The translations under genes and the position numbers were made by a program. The notes under the pieces are model-generated. The model did not search any database and was not told the DNA's origin. It worked only from the letters and a program-made list of their open reading frames with translations. 64,000 nt of DNA, taken from the NCBI GenBank assembly GCA_951802195.1, contig OX637627.1:124001-188000 (forward strand), written 5' to 3'. Origin of the DNA: Tausonia pullulans (taxonomy: Eukaryota; Basidiomycota; Tremellomycetes; Cystofilobasidiales; Mrakiaceae). Shown piece by piece: positions 21,736 through 37,595 of this stretch. Position 1 is the stretch's first letter. The number at the start of each line of letters is the position of its first letter.

Positions 21736-24700
21736 TTAGAGCCGGCCCCTCGACTTCTTGGCCGCAGAGCTACAGATCGGGCAACCGGTCGGAAGCTTGA
21801 CACGGAGGGCAGAGGCGTAAGCCAATCTGAGCGAAGCGAACGAAGAGACGAACGAAGAGACATAGTCAGCATTCGCACAAGATGGAATCTCCCTCGGCAT
21901 GACCCTTACTCACTTTGCGCCCAGACTGCGTCCAAGACTGGGCAATCTTCTCCCCGACGCGCCGCCGTCATTGCCCTCGAGTCTCCGAAGAAGTTCGGCC
22001 TTATGTCCACCTCCATCGCGACCAGACCCGGTCGCCTGAAGCAAGTCCTCCGCGGCGAGGGGGTCCTGAAGCGCGCACCCGGCGTGGGCGACGTGGCGGC
22101 AGAGGTAGACGAGGACGACGGGAGTTGCTCCACCCGGTACTCCGACGGCAGAATCTTGGAGCACGCGGAAGGCCGGTTGGGCACAAACGCCGCAGGGGGT
22201 GGTGACTGAGTGGGTACAATGGGAAAGATTTAGACGCGCGGATAAGGGAGAGGGGGCACAGGGAAGAAAGCCTACGAGTGCCGTAGAAACCACGGGTCTG
22301 GCCCTTTTGGAGGTCCGTAGCGAAGCGCGAGCAGTCGGTGTGAAGGATTGTCTGGCAGCCTTCTAAGAGAGAAGTCTAAAGCGAGCTATCGGTGTCAGAG
22401 GCCGTGCTACCGCCAGTCGGCTGAGAGCTGCTTCCTCTCACCTGAAGGTTGAAGTCGTGAAGGATTTTGATGAGGGCCTCCTTGAGGCCGGGAATCTCAA
22501 GCCCATCTTTGATGCGCCGGATGAGGAGGACAGGATCGATCTCGGCGCCGACGTTCTCGAGCAGACCACGAATGAATCCTGGGGAGTGTCGTCTTACATG
22601 TCAGCAGAAGACAAGAGATCAAGAAAGGGGGATGCTACGCACGAGGCTTGTCCTCCGAGTACCGGAGGAGGTCCTCCCAAAGGTCCGCGTCATTCTGCTC
22701 CTTGGCAAACTCGATTGCGCGAGAAACATCGCCGAGGCGCTCGATAATGAGCATGAGGGCGGCCTTGTTGTTGCCCATCCGACCGAGTAAGAAAACCATC
22801 TCAGGGACGTAATCGCGCTCCTTGCAGACGCGGAAGGCCTGGATGCGTTGAGCGAGCAAGCGTTGGCGTGAGTCCAGGTGTGGAGAAGGAAGAGAATCGA
22901 GAAGGCTCACCTTTTCGAGGCTATAATCAATGCTCGACCGAAGCAGGTCAGCGAGTCGAGGGTAGTCGAATTGGGCGCAGAGAGCGATCTGGAATGGAAG
23001 GCTTTGAAGTTAGTCGGAGAGCTCGAGCTTTCTCGCAAGCGAAACTCACGTGCTTGTCGCCGTACTGAGCGACGAGGTGCGGGTCTTTCTCAAAGAGGCA
23101 GTCGAGATACATGAAGAGGTAGCGGGGCTTCTCCTCGAGTTGAGCGACGACTCGCTCCATCTGCGCAAGCGTCGTCAGCGTAGCACAAGCGAGCGACGGC
23201 GGCAAAACGACGATTTACTCACGGGGATTGAGTGCGAGTGGTCAACAAGTAGCTGAATCGCTCGTCCATGTTTGTGCGTCCTCGACTTGGCGTGCCGAAG
23301 CTCAGGAGATTGCGGCCCCCCTCCCGCCGCAGCTGTCCCCAATGCCGGGGTCGACAACGGCGACTCGACCTTTGTTCTCTCCTTCTTATCGTTCTCGGCG
23401 TCTGAGGATGACGACCCATCTTTCTCCACGAGCTCCATGTCAAATTCGACGAGGAGAAGCGCTTGGTCTCGGACGGCCGTGAAGAGGTTGTAGGTCTTAA
23501 TGAGGTCAAAAACGTTTGGCCGGCGAAGGCGAAGAAAGTAGGGGAGTGCTTTGCCCGGCTGACGGTTGAGCACAAGCCTGAATGGAAGGAGTTCTCTATC
23601 AGTGAAGATTTGGATGGGGGCTGTGGGAACCCTCAGACGCACAGCTCTGCCATGCACTCCATGAGCGTCTTGTCCCGAGGGGACTCGGCGATGGCGCCCT
23701 CGACGGCGTTAATAACGCTCGAGATATTGTAAATCTCGGGAGGCCACTCTTTAATAATGCGGACGAGAGCCTGCATGGATCCCTGGGGTCAGAACGGCGG
23801 ACAAACTTGAAACAGAGTAGGAAGCCTGGACCACTCACGGGTCGGTCACGACTGAGAAAGTGAGCGAGGATCATCTCGTATACGAGATCGCTTAGTTGCG
23901 GGCTCGTGGTTGGCGTATAAGGGATGATTGTCTGAGTGTGGCCGTTCAGTGAGGTCCGTGAGCGAGCGAACGAGAAAAGAATCTTGACGAAAGAGATATC
24001 ATTTTACTGACCTCGAGCTTTTGCCTCTGTGCAAAGAGAAAGATCCAGTCCTCCCAACCCTTCTTATCGTGGCCGAGCACTTTGGGGCAAAGCGAGGCCG
24101 CCTTCTCATAGTCACCTAGATGAGAGAAATCCGTCAGTTTTTGCCCTACCAATCTTCTTACTAGAGAAAGATATACCTTTCGCCATGAGGCTCTGCAGGA
24201 ACTTCTCCCCGATGGCCCGTCCATCGAGGTCCCCTGCCTTACCGTCGGCCGTGAGCTTCTCCACAGCATCGAGAGCCTCCTCGTACCTCCCGCGTTCGAC
24301 GAGCCACTCTACACGATCCCGGCCGTCTCGCTCCCGAGCGACAACGATGTCCTTGGGGCTGAGGACGAGGAAGGTCGCTCCTGCGTCGGCAGCAGCCTTT
24401 GTAGATCCACCGCTGCTGCTTGCTCCAGCGTCCGCCAGGCCCTCGGCGAGGACGTAGTCGTTGCAGCCGTTGAGATGGTAGCCCGTCAACGATAGAGCAT
24501 CGCTTGAGAGTTCCTCCCCTCGGCGGGAAATAATGCGCAGCTCGGGTCGGTTGGCGGCCTTGCGGCGTTGCTCCTCACGCGACTCAGTCGCTTCGACGTC
24601 AAACGACTCCTCGTCTGGGGGCACATAAGCTAGGACGAGGAAGTCCGACTTATAAGGTGTCAGGCCCGAGATCATGCAGTCAATTTGGAAGATGGCGACG

Positions 24701-26511
24701 ATTTCAACGAAGAGCGATGTTGAAGAAGAGGAGGACGAGCCGGCCGGACCGCCGCTGCCACCAGGGGTTGAGGAGGACGGCGAGGAGGAGTGCGAATAGT
24801 GGATCGAGGAGGGTCGAGACGAGGCGGAGCGATTTCGGATGCGGGCAAGTTTGATGTGGTCCGCCCAGGCGATGATCAGTGTCGTTGGATCTGAGGGCGA
24901 GCTTGCCGGAGGATAAACGAAAGTAAGTATCGGCTTGAAGAGGTCCGCCCGGGGCGAGCCTGGAGGCCGGTCGATGAAGGAAATGAGCCGCTCGGCGTGT
25001 GAGTCGTAGATCTTGACGCCCTGGGAGAAGGAAGAAAGATAAAGCTGTCGGCAATGACACCGTTCCTCGGAACGAGGGAGAGCTGGACGTACGCGATCAT
25101 TCGCCCAAGCAATGAGGCCATTTCTGCCCCACTCGACCTTCCAGATCGGCCCCTCGCCCTCGTGGAGGACTGACTCCTTGTGCTGACCGCCAACGCCCGC
25201 GACATTCCCGAGCCCCATGGCACTGAGGCCGCCGCCAAAGCCAGAGGCGATCGACCAGCCCTTCTCCATGAGCGAGAGTGCGCCGGACATGCCGCCGCAG
25301 ACAAACGCCTTGGATGACCGTTTAGCAAAGTTGGGCTCAAGGGCGAGCGTCCGAAGTGGACGGCGGAAATCGTGGATGTAACGTTCCTTAGGGTCGAGCA
25401 GCGAGTTGAGGACGACTTTGCCTAGGGGAGGTCGCGGGGTTAGTCAGTAAGAGAGAGAGAATGACAGCACCCTGCAAGCGCGACGGACCATCGAACGAGG
25501 CCGTTCCGACAAACTCGCTGCCGTCGTCACTGATCCGAATGTCCATGATTGGAGCCGTATGCGCTCGATAGGATGAGAGCTTCTGGCCGGAATGGGAAAG
25601 GACGTGGACCATGCCATTTTGGGTTCCGATGGCCTGGAGACGACGGGATGATCCGTCAGCAAAGGAAGTAGGCAAGAGAGGGGCATACACTCACAATGAA
25701 GCGAGAAGAAGAGGCCATTGCTGATGCCGAATCCCTCATGAGGATCTCGGTCGCCCCTTGGCCGAGACGCGAGTACTTGAGGACTCTTCAAAGCAGCGAG
25801 GGAGGGAGGAAGCATGTCAGATCTCGTACGCGTCTCTTCTGGGAGAAACGAGCACTGGACTCACGGCTCCTCCTCCTCTCCTTCGTCCTCCTCATCTTCA
25901 TCACTCTCCTCGTCACTTCCCTCGTCATCCTCGTGTTCATCTTCCTCCTCCTCGTCCTGGTCGTCGCCGTCGTCGCTCGCGTTATCCTCGCCCTCACTCC
26001 CCTCGCTCTCGTCCGAAGCACTCTCGTCTTCCTCGCCCTCGTTCCCGTTCTCCGATGTCGACTTTCCTCGATTCGTCTGAGCGACCCTCTCCTCCTCCCG
26101 GGGATCCCGGACGGCCTTCGCTGAACTAGGGATGTCCGTGCCAGACTGGTGCTGGTGACGCGCGACCTTCGTCTCCTTCTCGTCGCTAGCGCTCGCGCCC
26201 CCATCGTCATCGCCGCTATCCTCCTCCTCCTCCTCACCATGCGCTCCCTCCTCGCTCTCACGCTCCTCTCCGTCCTCCTCCTTCTCCTCCTCCTCCTCCT
26301 CCTCCTCATCATCATCAAACTCCTCTTCGTCGACCTTCCCTTCTTCTCGCTCTCGCCAGCCCTTCGAGGTGACAGCATTCGCGACGAACGTCTCTGAGGG
26401 CGGCGGAGCAGCGGGATGAGATCGCGTCGTCGCCTCATCCACCTCCTTCTTATCGACGTTGAGCTTGCCCCCCTCTGCTGAGCGTCGGCGGCGTTTGCTG
26501 GCTCCGACCAT
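21736..26511 (-). CDS. VPS41: VPS41, HOPS complex subunit with RING-H2 C-terminus
   Basis: Vps41 is the effector subunit of the HOPS tethering complex on vacuoles and AP-3 vesicles. A chain of about a dozen exons encodes roughly 1,100 residues. After a very acidic N-terminal tract comes the WD40-like propeller (VLKYSRLGQGATEILMRDSA, then AIGTQNGMVHVLSHSG and FVGTASFDG). Next is the Vps41 hallmark LSPKDIVVARERDGRDRVEW with a helical clathrin-repeat region further on. The C-terminal RING-H2 is assembled from two exons: PCGVC, YLCRHVAHAGC and, in the last exon, GCPIC before the stop at 21736. The ATG at 26511 opens MVGASKRRRRSAEGG. The first splice, donor after 25865 to acceptor at 25785, closes in phase. 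Residues 70-215 are mostly Glu, Asp and Ser, longer than I expect for the acidic head of this family. Confidence 0.93.
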
Positions 26512-27535
26512 GTGGGTAGGAGTTGAAAGGAGGCGGGGAGGAGAAGGGAAGGGTAAGAGAACAGGCAGGCTCGTGTGGGTGGTCGAGGACGAGGAAGCAG
26601 CGTCCAACTGGTCGAGCGCGACGGTCCGGTCCGTCGTCGTCGCCAAGGTATCGAGGATCGGTTCGCGTCCTCGAAGTTCATCAATCTCGAGAAAAGGGAA
26701 TGGTAAGAGCAGAAGAGAGGAAGCGAAGGGACAGAACTTGAGTTGGCATCAAATGCCGTCGACACCATCAATACAGGACAGAACGTCTGAGTCGACCTGT
26801 CTCCCTCTCATCGAGCCATTTTACGTTCATCTTGATGAAAGAGTACTCTGGTCTTGGGGCGGGAATGGATGAGGGCTGGAGCGGAGATCATGGGAGGACT
26901 AACCACAATAGTGGAGGTGTTTCATGCTGACAGACTGCTGGCCGCAATCGTTACTCCGACGACTCAGACCGACCAAACCATTCCGGTTCCGCCGCCCCGC
27001 GTAGACCGTCGACAGATCTATCCTTATCCCGAGCGGTCTAGCAACACGCGCTGCTCCCATCACAAGAGACGGGAAGGAAGAGGGTGTCAACTTGAATATA
27101 AGACGTCGTGCCTGGAGGACTGCATACTGCGCATAATGTGCATAATGTGCATGCTTGTACACGCGCGCGAAGGGCCCGCCCGGGCGAGGATGTGCCTCGC
27201 CATGCCAACCTGACGAGCGAGAGAGCAGCGAGCCTTGCACGGGTGATGAGGGATGGGGAAAAGGCCGATGGGCTCCTTCGGGGTTGTCGGGCTCTTGAGA
27301 GCCGGGGAACCCACAACGGGGCACAGGAGAATCGGGGCGGGTTCTCAGAGCATGGGGCCAGGGAGGGCGGAGGATGAGCAGGAGCATCAGCAGCAGAACT
27401 AGAGAAAGGAAGGAGACAGAGAGTCAGCCCCGCGACATATTGGCCTTCCTTTGACCGACCTCCCCTCGTTGCCCCTTCATCCTGCCAACAACCACCTCAG
27501 CGACATCTTCACATCTCCCTGCCCGCCCTCCTCTC
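26512..27535. promoter_or_regulatory. Divergent upstream region of VPS41 and the Zn2Cys6 factor
   Basis: This is about 1 kb between divergent starts. It contains two overlapping copies of CATAATGTGC at about 27132-27150 leading into ATGCATGC-like sequence, and a C/T-rich leader just before the ATG at 27536. Short frames on both strands have no family resemblance. The length is large for this compact region and suits an extensively regulated transcription factor gene, which is inference. Confidence 0.4.
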
Positions 27536-30500
27536 ATGGACCGCTTCGACGCCAGCCACGGCGGCCAACAGCAGCAGCAGTACCGGCAGCCGCCACGAGG
27601 CCAACAGCAGCAGCAACCGAGCCCGACGACCTTCAACCCGCCTCCGGGCCAGGTCCACCCGCTGCCATCGCTCTACCACGTTCTTCCTGGCGGGCAGCAG
27701 CAGCAACAGCATCCTCAGCAGCAGCAGCAGCAGCAGCAGCAGCTTCTCGCCCAGCAGGTCGTCGGGGGAGGAGGAGCAATACGGAGCCCGCTTCTCCACC
27801 AGCAACAACAGCACTACGCGGCTCAGCAGCAGCAGCATCGGCAACAGCATCAGCAGCACCAGCAGCAGCATCAGCAACATCAGCAGCAGCAGCATCAGCA
27901 ACAGCAGCAGCAGCAGCAGCAGCAGCATGCCCACCAGCAGCAGCATCAGCTCCAGCAGCAGCAGTACCCGGCCTTCTCCGCCAACCCGGGTCCCTACGGC
28001 CAGCAGCAGTACAACGGCGGCCATCTCGGCGGGCAGCAACAGCAGCACCCGACGCTGCATCAACAGCAGCACCCCGCCTCCCACCTCGGCTACGGCTCGT
28101 CCAACGGCTTGACCTTCATGAACCCAAGCCAGCCTGCCTCTTCGGCAGCCGGCTCCGCCCGGTCACACTCGCCGTTCTCGGACGCGGGAGAGGATCAGCC
28201 GTCGGCAAAGCGGGTCAAGCGCGAGGGTGCGGGTGACGTCAAGACTCCCGGCGGCGGGGGAGGGACAGGAACAGGAGGGGGAGCTAAGAACAGCGCTGGT
28301 GGGGGCCGCAGTGAAGCAGGGGGCGACGACGACGACGGTGACACCAAGGGAGGCAAGGGCAAGAAGCGGGCGGTCCAGAGTTGCTCAGAGTGCAGGCGGA
28401 GGTGAGCGAGAGCCAGCGAGCGCACGATCAGGCGACAGGCGCGGGGGAGATCGTCGAACTGTCGTCGTCGACCGCCTCCCGGCTGGATGTTGAACTCACG
28501 GCCTTTCCCTTCTATTTCTTACTCTCTCTCTTGGACACCCTCTTCAGAAAGATACGCTGCGATCGCAAGTTCCCTTGCTCGCCTGTGAGTAGTAGACACA
28601 ACAATTTTCAAACGCTTACGGAGGATCATGGCTAACCTCGTCGGGCCTGCACCGCCTGCCGCCTTGCCCTTGTCGACTCTCCAGTGCTCCCAGCGAGGTG
28701 ACGAAGCCATCTGCCGTGAAGTCGGTGAGTTGTTCCTTCTCTCTCGCTCTCGCTCTCTTTCTCGAAGGAAGGTACCTCTCTCGCACCCCTCTCGGCTTCC
28801 TATGCAAAAGGGCTCTCTCGGTTCCAACCCTGAGACACAGCGCCACCTGAATGCGCTCGCTTCTCATCTGAAGCCGATCACATATCCGGTCCGGTCTAAG
28901 TCTGTTGTCGTCGTCTGTTGTCTGTTATTTGTTCCCTCATTTTCTCCTCGTGGGAAATTGAAAAACGGACATAACCGCGTCAACGGCCCTCGACATCTCG
29001 CCGACTTGCTCGTTGTTCGCTCCTACTCTAGGGAGCGAGCGAGGTCCCGGTTTTGCTGCATTCGGATGCCCCCGCTCGTGGTCCCTCCTTCTTTATATAT
29101 GACCACGTTCCTATGGTCGCCCCGGCTTCCCTGCTGCCACTTCATCTCGATGGTGGTGGCGGTGGTAGCTGATCGCCCCCCCCCCCCCCCCCCCGCCCCG
29201 GCTCCCCTTCTCTCTTGCCTTCGCCCTCGTTTTGACCCAAGCTCACCGCCCGACCCTGCCCTACAGAGAAACATTCAGCATCCTCAACGGGCTGCGCCTC
29301 CTCCTCAGACCTCCTCGCCATCTCGCACCGCCTCGCGGCGCTCGAATCGGTCCTCAAAGACAACGGGACCATTCGCGCCGGCGAGGTGGACGCGCGGGCC
29401 GGGAAGAAGGGAAAGGCGCCGACGGGCGGAAAGCTCGATGCGCATTGGAAGAACGGGGATATTGTGGCGGTGTTGGGCACGGGGACGGGTGAGGGTGGAG
29501 GGGGGGGAGCAAGTGAAACAGGAAGAGGGGGGCAAGGTAGCTCCGGTCGCGGGAGGATGAAGGGCGGGTTGAGAGGTGGCGGCCAGGAAGGAGGTCGTGG
29601 CGGAGGAGGAAGTGGGCAGAGCCAGCGTGAGACGGTCAGCGGCAACGACGACGACGACAAGGACGTCTCTGCCGATGGCAGGTCTGACGGGGACGGCGAG
29701 ATTGATGGCAATGGCGACGGCCATAATAGCGTCGACAGCGAGACTGAAGGCGCAGCCATCACGCTTGAGGTACGTACGGCATTCCTTTGATTGTCCGCAC
29801 TCTCGCTGACGTGCCTTCCACCACAGCACCTCGCTTTCGGTAGGCGCAAGGACGAGCCTGGTCGGGGAACCGCTCGCCAGCGTCCTCAAAGCCCCTCGCT
29901 CGACAGCTCGCCCCAGAACGACCTGGCTGGCGCAGGCCAGGGCGGTTCGCTCTCCCGCCGATCGTCGCTCTCCCATAGTGGGCTATTCTCAACGTCGTCA
30001 TACATCCCAGAGGGCAATTCCGCTGTGGCCGGGGGCAGCAACGCCAGCGATAATAGTGGAGGAGCCGGAGGCAGCGCGACAGACGGTAATGGAGGAGCTG
30101 CTGGTGGGACAGGAAGCACCAGCACGTCAGCTAGCGGCGGTCGGAACGAGCAGCAGCTAGCGTTGATCACGCGCGATTCTAACAATGGCAGCACGTCACA
30201 AGCCGGCATCGTCGATTCGCCGGTGGACTCGTCGCCTGCCGCTCGTAAGCTCTCGCCTCTGCCGCCCGGAGCCACATCGTTTTCGTGCGTCGTCGACTTT
30301 CGCATCCCTGCTTGCCCTTCTGGTCTGCCTCCCTGACTTTTATTCTTCCCAACAGACTCCTCAACAAAAAGAGCATCGTTGCGATCGGCGATCAGGCTCC
30401 TCGCGGCAACTACGGCGGCCCCTTTGGCATGCCGCACCTGCCTGCCCTGGGAACATTTGGACGGGCACCCGTACCTGAGGGTTCAATAGAGGATCGGAAG

Positions 30501-33432
30501 ATACAGCAGCGTGACTTCACCGACGCCAAGGTTGTCTTTGACACGTTCTTTCGTCGCTCAGAGTGCGTCTTGGTGTCTCTCGAATGAAGTGCTCTGAATG
30601 CTTATGTACTGACTACCGCTTGTTTCCAGCATCTTCATGGAGGCCTTTATCAGCTGCATGCCCGGTCGCCCCAAGGAACGGGCGCTCGTTAACCACGTGC
30701 GTTCAATCTTCTAGAGAGAGAAGAGCTGAAGGGTTGATCAGCAGAGTCTGTCCCTTTGTAGTACTTTCGCAAGGTTGAATGGTTCCACCACTGCATCCGT
30801 GAGTACCTCCACAGGCGGCTGTTTCTCCTCATTACTGCCGCTGACTTCTGGATCTCACTCTCAGATGTCCCTACGTTCCTGTCAGAATGCGAGGAGTACT
30901 GGTCGATCGGCCATGAGCGCGCGGTCGCTGAGTGTTCGGCTTCCTGGATCGGAGTGAGTCGCTCTGCCTTACAATTTGACTCGAGTGTAGCCTTACTGTT
31001 GCCTCTCCCTTTAGCTCTTTCTCCTCATCCTCTGCGTGAGTAGAAGGGCTTTTGTGTCCGTCATCCGTCGTCTGACGATGTCTGCTCCAGCTCTCCCTTC
31101 ACTTCATGGACGACGAAGAGGCCGCCCGCTACGGCTTCACCCCTGAGGAGCAGCAGACGCTCCCAGGAACGTGGTTCGCCGGGACGCGTGGTGCTCTCTG
31201 GCAGTCGGACTTTCTGACGAACCACTCGCTCGAGTGCCTTCAAATCATCATCCTCTCGGGCGTCTACCTCAACAACCAGGACCGGGCTGACGCCCATTGG
31301 GGCATCCTCGGAGCAGGGATCAAGATCGCGCACATGATGGGAATCAACCGGCTCGGGGCGGAGGAGACGGATGTGAAGCCGGGTCAGCGACCGCGCGTCT
31401 GGAGAGGACGGTGGGAGAGCGTTATCGCGCGTGAGGTCGGGAGACGGTGCTGGTGGCAGCTCGTGTTTCTTGACTGGTCTCTCGCGCCGTCCTACGGATA
31501 CGCGTGTAGCATTCACCCGAACCAGATGGACACAGCCTTCCCTGCCAATGTACGTTTGATCCTCCCACTTCCTCTCGCACTCTGGGTTAACCCTATTCCT
31601 ACCCGCCTCAGATTCATGACGAGGACCTGATCGAAGGCCAGCCGATTCGCCCTCTGCCGATGACGACGCACACTGCAAGTCCCGTCGAGTTGGATGAGGG
31701 CGAGAGAGACATCGACGCTGACTTGATTTCTCTGTCACTCAGCCCATGTCGTACCATCTCACGCGCGCGCGGATGACCCAGACGTCGTACCAGGGTGGGT
31801 TCTTGTCTCGATCAACGAGACCGGCCGGTCATGTTTCTGACAACCTCTTTTACCACCCAGTGACCCTCATGATGAATGCTCCCGTCCAGCCGCCGTACGA
31901 AGTTATCATGGCCATCGACGCCGACTACAAGAAACTCCAGGCCAACTTCCCGTCATATTACTGTGTCAATGAGGAGACTCCCATGATGCCCCCACCAGCC
32001 AATCAGTCGGATCCGGACATGATCAAGCACATGGAAAAGATCATGTGCAATCTCAGTCTCCAAACGCGGCGTCTCAGGTGAGTGACTTCGCCTCGCTCTC
32101 CGACTTGAACACCTGACTGACTCTTCTCTTCTCCCCCCCAAAAAAATCCTTCCCCATTCTCCAGACTCCACCGGCCGTATCTCAACCGGGGCTACACTCA
32201 GCCCAAGTACGCGGCTTCGACTCGGGAGTGCGTCAAGGCTGCCCGGGCGGCGCTCGCCCTCATTTATAATGGCGCCGGCTCGTCTGGGATCGCCAACTTT
32301 CTCGAAAAGTGGTGGATCACCCTCTTCTATACGTTTATCTCGGCCATCGTCATCCTCATCGACCTCCTTCATTCGAACCGGGACGATGACTGGGATAAGA
32401 AGCTTACGGAGGTCAAACAGTCGGTTGACATCCTGCGCGCAATCGAACGCGTCTCCTCGCCGGCTCGCGGCACGCTTAAGGTTCTCGAAGCTCTGATCAG
32501 TACGTCAAACGAGTCTCACTCTGCGGGATACGCCTGTTGACTTGGCTCCCTCACACGTCCTTCAGGCGAGGTCCAGAACCGGCCCGGCGGGAACCAGGAG
32601 ACGCCCGATTCAAACCCTTTGGACCTCGACTCCACTACAACGTTGGGTCTTCAACGGACCGTCCGCAAGCTTGTCCACGAGAATGCCTCGCACCCGCCGA
32701 CACATGGACCCGGGTCGTCTGGGTCGTCTACGTCAGTCGAGCCGCCCTCGCCGCAGATCCTGCTACCCAATACGCCAGGCGTTTTTGGAAACCGCGGCGG
32801 AGAGGCGGGTGGTGGGCCGGATGTGGGCAACGTAAGCAACGGCAGCAGCGACGGCAGCGCTAGTCAACAGCTCGGTAGCTACCTCAGTGCAATAGGCGGC
32901 GGTCTGCAAGTCGGCGGACCCTCCTCTCCTCTCCCGCTTTCCCCCTCGATCGGCGCCTTCTGGCCCGACAACGCCGGTGCCGGTGATCATCCTGGGATCC
33001 CTTCCGCGACGGGCGCCAACGGTGCTAGCGGATTCTCCTTTTCTAACGACGACATCGCGGGTACTGGAGCGGGGCAACACCTCTTCCCGATGTCACTCTC
33101 GGGCTACGGTGGCTCTGGTGGGTTGGGTGGCTCTGGGATGGGCTACTCGAGCGCCGATGGGAACACGCCGGCGCTCAGGTCGGCGACGCAGGGCCTACAG
33201 GGACCGGGAAATTTGGAGTGAGTTTGGCGACTCGATTACGCACGAGAGGGACAGAACTAACCGACCCCTCGATCCAACAGGAGCGACCTCATGAGCCAGA
33301 TCTTTAGCCTGCAGGAACTTGACTGGATTCACATGGGGCCTAACGGAGGTGCGTTTCATGCGTTCTTCGCTTTCCCTTCAGTGGAGAAGCTAACGTCCTT
33401 GAATAAAACTTGTGGCAGGTGGCGCGCTTTAG
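27536..33432 (+). CDS. Zn2Cys6 fungal transcription factor with polyglutamine head
   Basis: This large multi-exon gene encodes a nuclear zinc-cluster regulator. Exon 1 (27536-28401) opens MDRFDASHGG and is dominated by glutamine tracts, then a basic KRVKREG and the start of the cluster, CSECRRR. Exon 2 (28548-28584) gives KIRCDRKFPCSP and exon 3 starts at 28685 with CSQRGDEAIC. Together they form the six-cysteine pattern C-x2-C-x6-C-x5-C-x2-C-x7-C. A long Gly/Asp/Ser-rich linker follows. Then comes the fungal-specific transcription factor middle domain, seen in FMEAFISCMPGRPKERALVN, GVYLNNQDRADAHWGILGAG, HMMGINRLGAEE and REVGRRCWWQLVFLDWSLAP. The C-terminus is Gly/Ser-rich and ends DWIHMGPNGGGAL at 33432. 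The target genes cannot be told from sequence. The middle domain resembles large basidiomycete regulators with many introns rather than the Gal4 group. Confidence 0.9.
27700..27965 (+). repeat. CAG/CAA-rich repeat encoding polyglutamine
   Basis: Interrupted runs of CAG with occasional CAA and CAT codons inside exon 1 of the Zn2Cys6 factor encode long glutamine tracts interspersed with histidine. The longest pure CAG runs reach about nine codons (near 27719-27741 and 27901-27926). Length is likely to vary between strains. Confidence 0.85.
29176..29194. repeat. Poly-C run of 19 in an intron of the Zn2Cys6 gene
   Basis: Nineteen consecutive C residues are followed by GCCCC. The run lies in noncoding sequence between the zinc-cluster exons and the exon beginning near 29269. 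It could affect splicing or assembly accuracy. Confidence 0.8.
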
Positions 33433-34180
33433 CAGGGAAGTAGATAGGCGTGCGCAGTGTGCACTCTCCGTTTTTTTTTCTTCTTTGTACAGCTTTCTCT
33501 CTCTCCTAATTCTTTCCAAAATGGTGTGTATGTACTTTATGTAAAAAGGTCATCGGCCCCGACAAAACCCGGTTCCCCGGGCCGGTAAACTACCCCGAGA
33601 TGTTACCTCGCGACGGTTCACGTCTCGCGCTCAGTCAGCAGTGAATCATGTCCTCTCCGCTTATGAACACCGACGACAGAGGCCTCTTACTCTTGTTCAA
33701 TTGAACAGATGGCCCTTTGCCCGACCTGAGGCGTCTTTCGCCAAGCCGTAGATGCTCAGCTGACCGGTCGCAGTCGACTGGCGTTCCTTTGTCGCTCGAG
33801 CTTCCTCTCTCCTTCCTTCCTTGCTTCCTTCCGTCCCTTCTTCCTTCCCTTCCTTTCCCCTTGGTCTAAGCTGCATCAATGGGGGAACTGGATCCGAAAC
33901 GTCGCCTGACGGCCCAAGATTTTCTGCCTCCGCGTATTGAAGCGGTTCGCTCGTGAAAATCGAAACAGCAGAGCGAGGCTTTCCGGGGGAGACCTAGCCG
34001 AGGTCCGAATTTGAGTGAGGGGCGGAAGTACTGGAAGGAGCAGTGTGCGCGTGGGCGGCCTTGGCTGAGGACGGCGGGATGCGCGACATTGAGGCGGGGT
34101 TGGGTGGAGTATAACCATCACCCCCCCACCACGCCTCACCCGCTGCCTCTCCCCACTCCTCTCTCCCCCATCGATCTTTA
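33433..34180. other. Intergenic region between the Zn2Cys6 factor and the acyl-CoA synthetase
   Basis: The 748 bp hold a T-rich stretch with TTCTTTGTACAG about 50 bp after the stop codon (likely 3' UTR), a long (CCTT)n-like pyrimidine tract near 33795-33865 and the leader of the next gene. No gene is recognised. Confidence 0.4.

Positions 34181-37595
<3,415 letters not shown>

Noticed and set aside
25788-26771. Long Arg-rich frame on the - strand opposite and within the VPS41 acidic exon
   Set aside because: It is a shifted-frame shadow of the Glu/Asp codons of VPS41 exon 1; GAG/GAC repeats read as Arg/Gly in another frame.
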